Below, in pieces: positions 1 through 6,545 of a stretch of 11,110 bases of DNA. The DNA is taken from assembly GCA_022447335.1 (NCBI GenBank), contig JAKVCF010000077.1, positions 1 through 11,110 of the forward strand. Direction: 5' to 3'. How positions within the stretch are numbered: the first letter of the stretch is position 1; every line of letters starts with the position of its first letter. A program made the translations under genes and the position numbers. The notes beneath the pieces are model-generated. The model searched no databases. It had not been told where the DNA came from and worked only from the letters and a program-made list of their open reading frames with translations. Origin of the DNA: Planctomycetota bacterium. Its GTDB lineage: Bacteria > Planctomycetota > UBA1135.

Positions 1-895
1 CGGAGGCGGTTGAAGGCGCCGCGAGGAAGCGCATGATCAGCGCGGTGTAGGGGTCACCTTTTTTGCCAATGCACTCATTGATGCCGGAGTGACTCTTGTC
101 ATTCGCGTAAACGGCAGCAGCTGGAACATTAATTGCGCGCAAGCCGGCGACGAATGCCCGACTGAGTTCTGCGACCTCTTTGCGGTCTTTGGTATGAAAG
201 ATAAGCATTGGCGGGATGCCCTTCTTCTTGTCAAGAAACTGTTTGGGCGAAGCGTCTTTCCAGTTCTCAGCGTCGAAGCCAAAGGCATTGGTGTAGATCG
301 CGCGTGCGGTTCGGCCCGCGAGGTCTTCACCTAAGTACTTTGCAATGTCATAGCCTGCGGTGTCGAGGCATATTACGCCCTTGAGGATCCGCAGTGTCTT
401 GCCGTGCTTTGCGAGACGCCGGGCATCGGTGGCAACGAGTGCGGCTAGGTGAGCGCCAGAGGAATGGCCCATCAAAAAGATTCGATTCGGATCTCCCCGA
501 TGCTTCGCTACGTGGTCGTGCACCCACGTAAGCGCTGCAGCAACGTCTGCGACGTGAACGGGATGCTGCGGAACACCTTCGCCATTAGTTAGGCGGTAGT
601 TGATGCTGATGTAGACGAATCCCTCACCGACGAAGTATGGCGCCTTGTCCTTCCACATTGTGGGGTTCGCTTTGTCACCCAGGCGCCACCCGCCTCCATG
701 CACCATGACTATGACCGGGTGCGGACCTTTTGTGGATGGCGCGTATATATCAAGCGAGTGGAATTTCGCGTCCACACCGTCCCGCTTGGCATAGCGCACA
801 TCGCGCGCGACCACCGGATCATTTGGAGGCCGATTTTTTTCAATCACAGGCGGCACTTGAAAAGCCGGTGTGAGCAGGGCAAGTGTACAGAGCAT
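1..895 (-). CDS. Alpha/beta-hydrolase esterase (HGGGW family), C-terminus cut by window edge
   Basis: This minus-strand frame stays open from an ATG at 895 to the left edge, giving 298 visible residues. HGGGW at residues 65-69 forms the oxyanion hole. GHSSG (143-147) carries the nucleophile Ser145. Asp237 (in HTKDR) and His269 (in KSHSG) complete a catalytic triad in the usual order. This matches the carboxylesterase/BD-FAE-like branch of alpha/beta hydrolases, which cleave carboxylic esters. The substrate is unknown. The N-terminus is a short hydrophobic stretch (residues 1-13) without a basic n-region, so export is likely but not certain. The gene lies 58 bp after ugd on the same strand and may be cotranscribed with it. 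A stop codon sits three codons before the chosen ATG, in frame with another ATG at 943, so the true start may have been interrupted. No Shine-Dalgarno sequence is evident. The visible core contains all the catalytic residues, so little of the domain should be missing. Confidence 0.9.
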   Translation of the reverse strand, partial: MLCTLALLTPAFQVPPVIEKNRPPNDPVVARDVRYAKRDGVDAKFHSLDIYAPSTKGPHPVIVMVHGGGWRLGDKANPTMWKDKAPYFVGEGFVYISINYRLTNGEGVPQHPVHVADVAAALTWVHDHVAKHRGDPNRIFLMGHSSGAHLAALVATDARRLAKHGKTLRILKGVICLDTAGYDIAKYLGEDLAGRTARAIYTNAFGFDAENWKDASPKQFLDKKKGIPPMLIFHTKDRKEVAELSRAFVAGLRAINVPAAAVYANDKSHSGINECIGKKGDPYTALIMRFLAAPSTAS

Positions 896-901
896 GCTCT
901 G
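888..901. repeat. 14-bp perfect palindrome over the esterase start codon
   Basis: CAGAGCATGCTCTG equals its own reverse complement and contains the esterase ATG (893-895) at its centre. In the minus-strand mRNA it could fold as a 5-bp stem with a CAUG loop that exposes or masks the start codon. As DNA it could be a symmetric protein-binding site. Function is unproven and chance is possible. Confidence 0.35.
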
Positions 902-904
902 AGC

Positions 905-943
905 CTAGGTGAAGGGAATCCCTTCGCGCAAGCTGCTGCTCAT
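905..943 (-). other. 12-codon in-frame upstream ORF ahead of the esterase (leader peptide or broken start)
   Basis: An ATG at 941-943, 10 bases after the ugd stop, opens a frame of 12 codons (MSSSLREGIPFT) that ends in TAG at 905-907. The same frame resumes after three codons at the esterase ATG (895). Two readings are possible. One is a short upstream ORF coupled to the esterase. The other is an original esterase start with a nonsense change in its signal-peptide region; joining the two pieces would add an N-region containing Arg to the hydrophobic stretch. The sequence alone does not decide between them, and a sequencing error is also possible. Confidence 0.3.
911..925. repeat. 15-bp inverted repeat in the ugd-esterase gap
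   Basis: GAAGGGA and TCCCTTC flank a single central A, a perfect 7+1+7 inverted repeat. It lies 28 bp beyond the ugd stop and 15 bp before the esterase start. As RNA it gives a stem of about 6 bp with a 3-base loop. No U-tract follows it on the minus strand, so a classical intrinsic terminator is not supported. It could be an operator or a weak attenuating or processing hairpin. Confidence 0.35.
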
Positions 944-953
944 GGCCGAAACG

Positions 954-2288
954 CTAGTTGCGAGCTTTCGCGCTTTGCAGCACCGGAGAAATGCCAACGC
1001 CGTATCGTTCAAAGCCGTGCTTGCGCAGTTCGGACTCGAGCAGAATATTGCGTCCGTCGAGCACTAGTTTGCGTTTCATGATGTCGCCGAGGCGACCAAA
1101 GTCTGGGTTGCGGTATTCGTTCCACTCAGTGCAGACGATGACGACGTCAGCTCCCTCTGCAACTTCATACATGTCCTCGAGATAAGCGTCAATGTTGTCG
1201 CCGATCTCAGATTTTCCGGTGCCCAAGGCTTCCGGATCGCAGGCCTTGATTGTGGCGCCGCGGGATTTTAGCTCACGGGCAATCGTAATCGAAGGCGCTT
1301 CGCGCATGTCGTCGGTGCGCGGCTTGAAGGCCAAGCCCCAGATGCCAACCGTGATATCACTCAAATCCTTGCCGAACAGTTCATCCATCCGCTCGACCAT
1401 TAGCATTTTCTGGTTGGCATTGACGCGTTCCACTGCCTCAAGAATTTGGAACTCATAGCCGTACTCCTTTGCGGTATGCATGATTGCCTTCACATCTTTT
1501 GGAAAGCAGGATCCGCCATATCCGATGCCGGAGTAGAGGAAGGGTTTTCCGATGCGCACATCGGACCCTATGCCGCGACGAACATTCGATACGTCGGCGC
1601 CAACTTTGTCACAAATGCGGGCGACCTCATTCATGAACGAGATGCGCGTGGCCAACATGGCGTTGGCCGCGTACTTTGTCATCTCAGCTGATACCGGATC
1701 CATGTTCAAGATTGGTGCCCCATTGCGCACAAAGGGCGCGTACAGTTCGCCCATCAGTTGGAAGTCTTCTTCCATCTCCGCGCCGATGACGACGCGATCT
1801 GGTTTCATGAAGTCATCAATCGCAGCGCCTTCCTTCAAGAACTCTGGATTTGAGCAGACTGATATAGCGTGCTCCGAGTTTTCGTTTGCAAGCGACTTAA
1901 CGCGCGCCGCGGTGCCGACGGGAACGGTTGACTTATCGACGATAAGTTTGGGTCCGTTGGCGGCGCGCCCAATCTCAGCGGCCACTGCGTAGACCGCCGA
2001 AAGGTCGGCGGATCCGTCGGCGCCCGGAGGCGTCCCTACGGCAATGAAAACCACGCGTGCGTCGGTAACAGCATCAGTCAGAGAGGTCGTGAACTGCAGG
2101 CGACCATGGCTGTAGTTGGACTTTACGAGTTCAGAAAGGCCTGGTTCATAGATCGGGATGATCCCCTTCTTGAGGCGGGTGATCTTGTCTTCGTCGATGT
2201 CGACGCATGTGACTTGATTGCCCATTTCGGCGAAGCAAGTGCCCGCGACGAGGCCGACGTAACCGGTTCCAATGACTGCGATGCGCAT
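954..2288 (-). CDS. ugd: UDP-glucose 6-dehydrogenase
   Basis: This cytoplasmic enzyme oxidises UDP-glucose to UDP-glucuronate using two NAD+, supplying the acidic sugar for capsule, exopolysaccharide and other uronate-containing glycans. The 444-residue length is typical for bacterial Ugd. The N-terminal Rossmann domain starts with GTGYVG (residues 7-12) and has the acidic Asp30 region at the end of beta-2. Thr121 in DKSTVPVGT and EFLKEG (149-154) are conserved active-site segments. Lys205 lies in the central helix, and the catalytic Cys261 sits in GGSCFPKD. The C-terminal UDP-binding domain spans about 311-430, with FKPRTDDMRE (321-330), DPEA (351-354) and TEWNEY (387-392). The ATG follows a 90-bp gap after the sulfatase-fold gene. 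No Shine-Dalgarno sequence is seen before it. The closely related enzymes UDP-ManNAc and GDP-mannose dehydrogenase share the fold, but the motifs fit Ugd best. Confidence 0.96.
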   Translation of the reverse strand: MRIAVIGTGYVGLVAGTCFAEMGNQVTCVDIDEDKITRLKKGIIPIYEPGLSELVKSNYSHGRLQFTTSLTDAVTDARVVFIAVGTPPGADGSADLSAVYAVAAEIGRAANGPKLIVDKSTVPVGTAARVKSLANENSEHAISVCSNPEFLKEGAAIDDFMKPDRVVIGAEMEEDFQLMGELYAPFVRNGAPILNMDPVSAEMTKYAANAMLATRISFMNEVARICDKVGADVSNVRRGIGSDVRIGKPFLYSGIGYGGSCFPKDVKAIMHTAKEYGYEFQILEAVERVNANQKMLMVERMDELFGKDLSDITVGIWGLAFKPRTDDMREAPSITIARELKSRGATIKACDPEALGTGKSEIGDNIDAYLEDMYEVAEGADVVIVCTEWNEYRNPDFGRLGDIMKRKLVLDGRNILLESELRKHGFERYGVGISPVLQSAKARN

Positions 2289-2378
2289 CTTTGAGGGGTG
2301 AACTGCGAGAAGAAGAAGTCGGGATTCTAGTTGCTCAGTGGGAGGGGGGATGCCCTTCGATTCGCTATGGGGAGAGCT

Positions 2379-3917
2379 TCACTTGTCGTCATCGAGCGAG
2401 TCGACGTAGCCAGTTCCTTCTAAGCCACTTCTAACGTTGTCCGGAAGCTCTTCCATTTGTGGGGCGCGAAAGGTCTGCTGAGCTGCCTGCTGCATTGCAG
2501 CCTGCGACCGTAAGACGAGCTCATTGCCCGCAAGTTCTGCTATCGGCAAGGTTTCGTGCGGATCTTGAGCCAGGTTGTAGGCGCGAAATCTGGCTGGGAT
2601 GCCATTTGGAGCATTGCGGGTCGGACGAAATCCAAGTTCCCAGATTCCCTTAAATTTTCCATGCCGCCAGGCCTGAGTTTCCGTGGGAACGCCTGGGTGG
2701 AGCAGGTCCATGAGCACCTCGTGACCGTCCTCATTTTTGCCCTCCCAGAGGGGTCGGGCGCTACGGCCGGCTACTCCTTTCCAGGCCGGCAAGCCGGCTA
2801 GATCCAGCACTGTCGGCCCTACATCGTATAGAGCCACTGTTCCGTCCACGCGCACGCCGATCGGCACGCCTGGGCCTTTCACGATGAAAGGAATGTGCAC
2901 TACCTCCTCGAACAGCGAGCGGTGATGGAAGAGGTGGATTTCTCCTTCATGTTCTTCGCCGAAGTGATCACCGTGGTCGCTGATTACTGCGATCACCGTG
3001 TCTTCTGCTAGGCCGAGCTCTTCGAGCTTGGCGTAGACCTCAGCGATGGCGTCATCCACGCTGCGAATCTCCGCATCGTAGAGCGCTTTGATGCGCGCAA
3101 GTTGCTCGCTGGTGTAGTCATAGCCTTCTTCTTTGCCGTGTGCTGGAGTGAAGTTTTCGCCGAGGACTCGATCTTCTTCACCGAAGTCCGGGAGGAAGCG
3201 CTTCGCTAGTTCGTCTTCGGTGACGTAGTTGTAGTGCACATCCCAGTAGTGCAGGAAGAGGAAGAAAGGTTGCTCGCTATCCGACGCGTGCTCATCTAGC
3301 CAGGCCAACGCGATTTCGTTGACGCGTGGCGAGTTCCCATAGGTCGAGTCAGCCAGCCCATGTACCGCCATCATCTGCCCTTGCTTAGGGTCGGTAATGA
3401 TGTCGCTGTTCTTGCCTTCGCGCAGATACTCCTCGGCGGCGACGTAGCGATCGAACTCTGCTCCATTTCCTTGATAGCCATAGGCTGGGTGCAGAAAAGG
3501 GGCCGACCAGATGCCATAAGTAGCGTAGCCAGCTTGTTTGAATTGACCTGCAAGGCGGACTTTGCCCTGCGAGCGGTCGAGCATTTGGCGACCGAGGCGC
3601 ACGCCGTGGGCGCGTGGCGGTTCGGCACTGAATAGCGAGAGATGGCTCGGCAGCGTCCAGGATGACGAAGCACTTGCGTGCTCGAAGACCATGCCCTCCT
3701 CAGCGATGCGTTGCAGGAAGGGGGTGGTGATCTCGTTAGGTGCGAACTCAGGCCGATAGTCGTAGGGTGTGCAGTGGTCTGCGCGCAGCGAATCGATTGA
3801 GATCAGCAGAACGTTCGGCCCACCAGTAGCTACGGAAGATTCGGAATCAGGCGATTCCGAGCCATTGCAAGCACTGAATAGGAGGGCGGAGCAGAGGGTG
3901 AAACCCTTCGATTTCAT
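2379..3917 (-). CDS. Sulfatase/phosphotransferase-fold lipoprotein with Thr at the nucleophile position
   Basis: The 512-residue product belongs to the alkaline phosphatase/sulfatase superfamily. A lipobox ending SAC (Cys17) after a short basic, hydrophobic leader predicts a lipoprotein facing the periplasm or outer membrane. Metal-binding residues are visible: Asp42 in ISIDSLRAD, and Asp314-His315 in VISDHGDHFGE. HYWDVH (223-228) and Lys347 in IVKGPG are further active-site candidates. Where true sulfatases read CxPxR, this protein reads TLPSH (88-92), so Thr88 replaces the Cys or Ser that is converted to formylglycine. Threonine nucleophiles are known in the lipoteichoic acid synthase and phosphoethanolamine transferase branches, so phosphodiester hydrolysis or transfer is as likely as sulfate ester cleavage. 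It starts 9 bp after the upstream membrane protein gene and probably shares its transcript. Substrate unknown; surface-glycan or lipid modification is inferred from the neighbours. Confidence 0.88.
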   Translation of the reverse strand: MKSKGFTLCSALLFSACNGSESPDSESSVATGGPNVLLISIDSLRADHCTPYDYRPEFAPNEITTPFLQRIAEEGMVFEHASASSSWTLPSHLSLFSAEPPRAHGVRLGRQMLDRSQGKVRLAGQFKQAGYATYGIWSAPFLHPAYGYQGNGAEFDRYVAAEEYLREGKNSDIITDPKQGQMMAVHGLADSTYGNSPRVNEIALAWLDEHASDSEQPFFLFLHYWDVHYNYVTEDELAKRFLPDFGEEDRVLGENFTPAHGKEEGYDYTSEQLARIKALYDAEIRSVDDAIAEVYAKLEELGLAEDTVIAVISDHGDHFGEEHEGEIHLFHHRSLFEEVVHIPFIVKGPGVPIGVRVDGTVALYDVGPTVLDLAGLPAWKGVAGRSARPLWEGKNEDGHEVLMDLLHPGVPTETQAWRHGKFKGIWELGFRPTRNAPNGIPARFRAYNLAQDPHETLPIAELAGNELVLRSQAAMQQAAQQTFRAPQMEELPDNVRSGLEGTGYVDSLDDDK

Positions 3918-3926
3918 GGCAGAAGT

Positions 3927-5492
3927 CTAACCGCTTTGGGGTATTTCCTTAGAACGCGCCGGCCCCTTGTCCGTTTCCGATTTTTCGCCGAGACGCCAGC
4001 CGATGAGCAGGCAGAACGGGCCGACTAGATGCAGTAGCAGGCGTTCGGGAATGCCCTTCTCGCGCAGCAGTGGCAGGTACCAGGGTGTCACTAACAAAAT
4101 CAAGAAGTAGAGCAGGACGCCACCGAGCGCCAGCATGGTTAGCCAGCGGCGGTCGACGTCACGTAGTTCACGCGGGCGCCAGGGCAACGCGACTAGCAGC
4201 AGTAGCCACATCAGGCCCCAACTGCGCCAGTCAGTGAACTCGCTGGTGAAATAGCTCGGGAGCGCATCCATACGCGCGGGCGGGTTGGCCAGCATATTGT
4301 CGGCTTGGCCGACTAGCGCTTTCGGCGAACGTTCGACTAGCTCTGCACCGCCACCTAGGAAGTGGAGTATGTTTCCAAGCGTGAAATGATCGGCGTAGTT
4401 CTCGTCGATTGCTGGCAGCCGACTGCGCAGGCGTAACCATGGCAGGATGGCTGCAATTCCCAGCGCGATGGCTGCGAGGGTACCTTTGCCTTCGCGTGCC
4501 TGCCTGCCGATCGGCAGCGCTGCCCCGGCTAGCAGCCAAGCCAGTAGCGCGCAGCCGAATAGGGCAAGGCCTTCATTTTTCATCATGGCTGCACCCGCTA
4601 GGCAAAGAGCGCCGAGTAGCTGCAGGCGCCCCTGTCCGTTGCGCCGCCCGTGCAGCACCAGCGCGCAGGCACCAGCGAAGAGTGCGGCTACCGGTAGATC
4701 GGCACCTGCGCCGATAGTCATTTCATTGCCTAGCCCAGCTTCGTGAAAATCGCGAAGCCCGTTTTCTAGGAAGTTGCGTTCGTACACGATTGGAGTTGCA
4801 GCGGCGACTAAGGCGCCCGAGCGCGCAGCGCGTTTGCCAATCGGTCGCAGACCGAAGAAGACTGCTGCCGGCAGGCAGAGTGCCCAAAAGGCCAGCGGTA
4901 GCTGAATCCAGCGTTCGTGCCAGCCGCGACCAAGTACTGCAACGAGTGCCTCGAGGATCGGTATGCCGAGTGGATAGTTCGGGTGGGTGACGATGCGCCC
5001 GAACTCGAGTGGCCGATCGTTTTCATCGACTAGGGCCACCATGGCTTCGTCGAACGGTGAACCGAGTTCCGCCAGAATTTTTCCTTTGTAGGCGAAGTGC
5101 AGCATCGGGTCGAACTCATTGAGTGGCAGGGCCATCGTCGCGAGGACCGACCCAAGTCCGAGGCTCAACACTAAGCTGCCAAGCAGCGGGGGGAAACCCG
5201 GTTTGCGTGTTAGCTCCAACTCGGAAGTCAGCTCCGCACGGGCGGAGCGTCGGAGAATGTGCAAGATGGCGAACAGTCCAAGCGCTAGCATCGCGCCGGC
5301 CACGGCTACGAAGGGCAGGCCGAAGGCAAGGACGGCTGTTCCGGTGACGACCACAGCAGCTGTGCCGACGAGGTAAGCTAACCCAAAGCTCTCCCAGCGA
5401 CTTCGGACGCACTGTCTCGTTGGTGGTAGAAGGGATTCGCCGATTGCCAGCAGCGATGCGACTACGAATAGACCCGCAAAGAAGGCGAGCAT
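3927..5492 (-). CDS. Polytopic membrane protein, GT-C-like glycosyltransferase candidate
   Basis: The product is a 521-residue protein with many hydrophobic segments (about 1-18, 38-80, 103-122, 195-215, 223-234, 264-281, 290-325, 337-351, 425-437, 450-469, 485-500). After the third hydrophobic block comes NEFDPMLHFAYKGKI (125-139), which resembles the acidic first outer loop of GT-C enzymes. HPNYPLGIPILEA (170-182) and MKNEGLALF (304-312) resemble conserved GT39/ArnT-type segments. The end contains TPWYLPLL...RLLLHLVGPF (469-493). GT-C enzymes transfer sugars from polyprenyl-phosphate carriers on the outer membrane face. I set the start at the ATG at 5492 rather than an in-frame ATG at 5582: 5492 lies two bases past the TAA of the preceding gene (TAActATG) and begins directly with a membrane segment, whereas the extension is polar and overlaps that gene. 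Tight coupling suggests the two products act together. Donor and acceptor unknown. Confidence 0.8.
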   Translation of the reverse strand: MLAFFAGLFVVASLLAIGESLLPPTRQCVRSRWESFGLAYLVGTAAVVVTGTAVLAFGLPFVAVAGAMLALGLFAILHILRRSARAELTSELELTRKPGFPPLLGSLVLSLGLGSVLATMALPLNEFDPMLHFAYKGKILAELGSPFDEAMVALVDENDRPLEFGRIVTHPNYPLGIPILEALVAVLGRGWHERWIQLPLAFWALCLPAAVFFGLRPIGKRAARSGALVAAATPIVYERNFLENGLRDFHEAGLGNEMTIGAGADLPVAALFAGACALVLHGRRNGQGRLQLLGALCLAGAAMMKNEGLALFGCALLAWLLAGAALPIGRQAREGKGTLAAIALGIAAILPWLRLRSRLPAIDENYADHFTLGNILHFLGGGAELVERSPKALVGQADNMLANPPARMDALPSYFTSEFTDWRSWGLMWLLLLVALPWRPRELRDVDRRWLTMLALGGVLLYFLILLVTPWYLPLLREKGIPERLLLHLVGPFCLLIGWRLGEKSETDKGPARSKEIPQSG

Positions 5493-5494
5493 AG

Positions 5495-6520
5495 TTAAGG
5501 GCCGGCTAGCGCCTCCTTCGCCGTCATCGTCTCCCAGTCCTGGAGTCGGAAATCTGTATTCATCGTGAAGAAGGTGACCCACTGCACGTCGTTGCTCGCG
5601 ACGGCCGCGCGCTCGGCATCATTGAGTGTGCGCACTGGGCCAACCTGAGTGACTTGCGAGAAGTCGCGCGGCGAGGGTTCCCAGCGACGTTGGCCGCGTC
5701 CCGAGAAACCGCCGCGTTCTCGTTGGTCAAGTACCCACTGGCGGAACTGTACGCTGGTGCCTGAGGCGCCAAAGGAGTTCTCGAGGTATAGCCGTCGTGG
5801 GAAGACGAGGTTGTTTAGGTGGAGGAACCAGCGTGCGCGGCCTGACAGGGTCGAGGGTCGCTCGTTGATGATTAGTAGTACGCCATCGCCGGCAGGGATT
5901 TTCTCGCGTAGGTGTGCAGCGTAAGCTAGCAGCTCTGGATCTAGCCAGGGTGGGCCGAGCGGCGCACCAAAGGGAAGCAGCTGCAGTCCGGCTACGTCGA
6001 TGGCTATGCCGTCGGCGCGCGCCGTCAGGTCGAAGATCAGCTGACCTTGCATACGACTACGGAAGTCGAGGTAGTCGGGGGACTCAAAGCGGTCGCCTTC
6101 GCCGACTAGCAACACCGAGTTTGCGCCGCTGACGGCTTCTTCTACGTTGTCCATAAGCACAATCCCTTCGGAGAGCACCACATTGGCCTCGGGGTGATCC
6201 GAAACCACGCGCACCTGGACCCCGGCTTCGCTTAACATGCGCAAGATCACAACTGCCTGACTATCTTTAGTAGGCGTGCGATCTCCTAGCCCAAGGGCTG
6301 CGATCACGCGGCCGCGCGGTTCGCGCCAGGCCTGCAGCATAAAGGGCACGATGTTTTCGGGATCGTTTTCGATCCGTGTGTAGAGTTCGCGGTCGGCGGC
6401 GAATCCCACGCTCGCTGCCCGCAGGATGATGGTCACGAGACACAACAGAGGCAGCACTGCGGCCAAGCCATGCATACTCAGCATTGCGCGCCTCCAGCCG
6501 GTCGTTGTTCCGTCGGACAT
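5495..6520 (-). CDS. Membrane-anchored protein with a UDP-glucose-dehydrogenase C-terminal-like domain
   Basis: I read 341 residues from ATG 6520. The same frame is open upstream, but that part is low-complexity and overlaps the divergent gene. A basic N-terminus (WRRA, 9-12) precedes one hydrophobic segment (about 17-38), predicting an inside-out anchor with the rest outside the cytoplasm. Residues 70-168 align by eye with the UDP-binding C-terminal domain of the Ugd encoded nearby. Shared positions include a GL turn (77-78), the T-x-D segment (84-86), a helix ending LSEAGVQVRV (96-105), HPEA (109-112), VEEAVSGANSVLLV (126-139) and IFDLTAR (162-168). The Ugd Arg329 equivalent is Gln88 here, so UDP binding may be lost. 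The NAD domain and catalytic Cys are absent. The remainder (169-341) has INERPSTLSGRARWFLHLNN (218-237) and FPRRLYLE (240-247), which I do not recognise as a named domain. It is coupled to the following GT-C-like gene, so an accessory or sugar-recognition role is inferred. Confidence 0.75.
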   Translation of the reverse strand: MSDGTTTGWRRAMLSMHGLAAVLPLLCLVTIILRAASVGFAADRELYTRIENDPENIVPFMLQAWREPRGRVIAALGLGDRTPTKDSQAVVILRMLSEAGVQVRVVSDHPEANVVLSEGIVLMDNVEEAVSGANSVLLVGEGDRFESPDYLDFRSRMQGQLIFDLTARADGIAIDVAGLQLLPFGAPLGPPWLDPELLAYAAHLREKIPAGDGVLLIINERPSTLSGRARWFLHLNNLVFPRRLYLENSFGASGTSVQFRQWVLDQRERGGFSGRGQRRWEPSPRDFSQVTQVGPVRTLNDAERAAVASNDVQWVTFFTMNTDFRLQDWETMTAKEALAGP

Positions 6521-6545
6521 GCGACTAGGGTAGCCTTGGCTGCGC
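6521..6545. other. 25-bp divergent intergenic gap
   Basis: Only 25 bases separate the two opposing start codons chosen here, too few for two back-to-back promoters with leaders. At least one promoter must lie inside the opposite gene, or transcripts start at or near the start codons. No convincing -10/-35 pair is visible. CATG at 6545-6548 provides overlapping ATGs on both strands: the plus gene start and an alternative minus start at 6547. Confidence 0.6.

Noticed and set aside
37..330. 97-residue minus-strand frame near the left edge
   Set aside because: It overlaps the esterase in another frame; the esterase frame contains the complete catalytic triad and HGGGW motif.
2324..2329. TAGAAT on the minus strand as a -10 box for ugd
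   Set aside because: It differs from TATAAT by one base, but no -35-like element lies at a suitable distance and the surrounding sequence is C-rich. One hexamer is not enough evidence.
2960..3000. Direct repeat GATCACCGTG, two copies
   Set aside because: It lies in the codons for the metal-binding region of the sulfatase-fold gene and follows from similar amino acids (TVIAV and DHGDH); no independent signal.
4409..4746. Plus-strand frames of about 100 residues opposite the GT-C-like gene
   Set aside because: Arg/Ala/Pro-rich translations without recognisable motifs, antisense to a gene with consistent membrane segments; shadows of GC-rich coding sequence.
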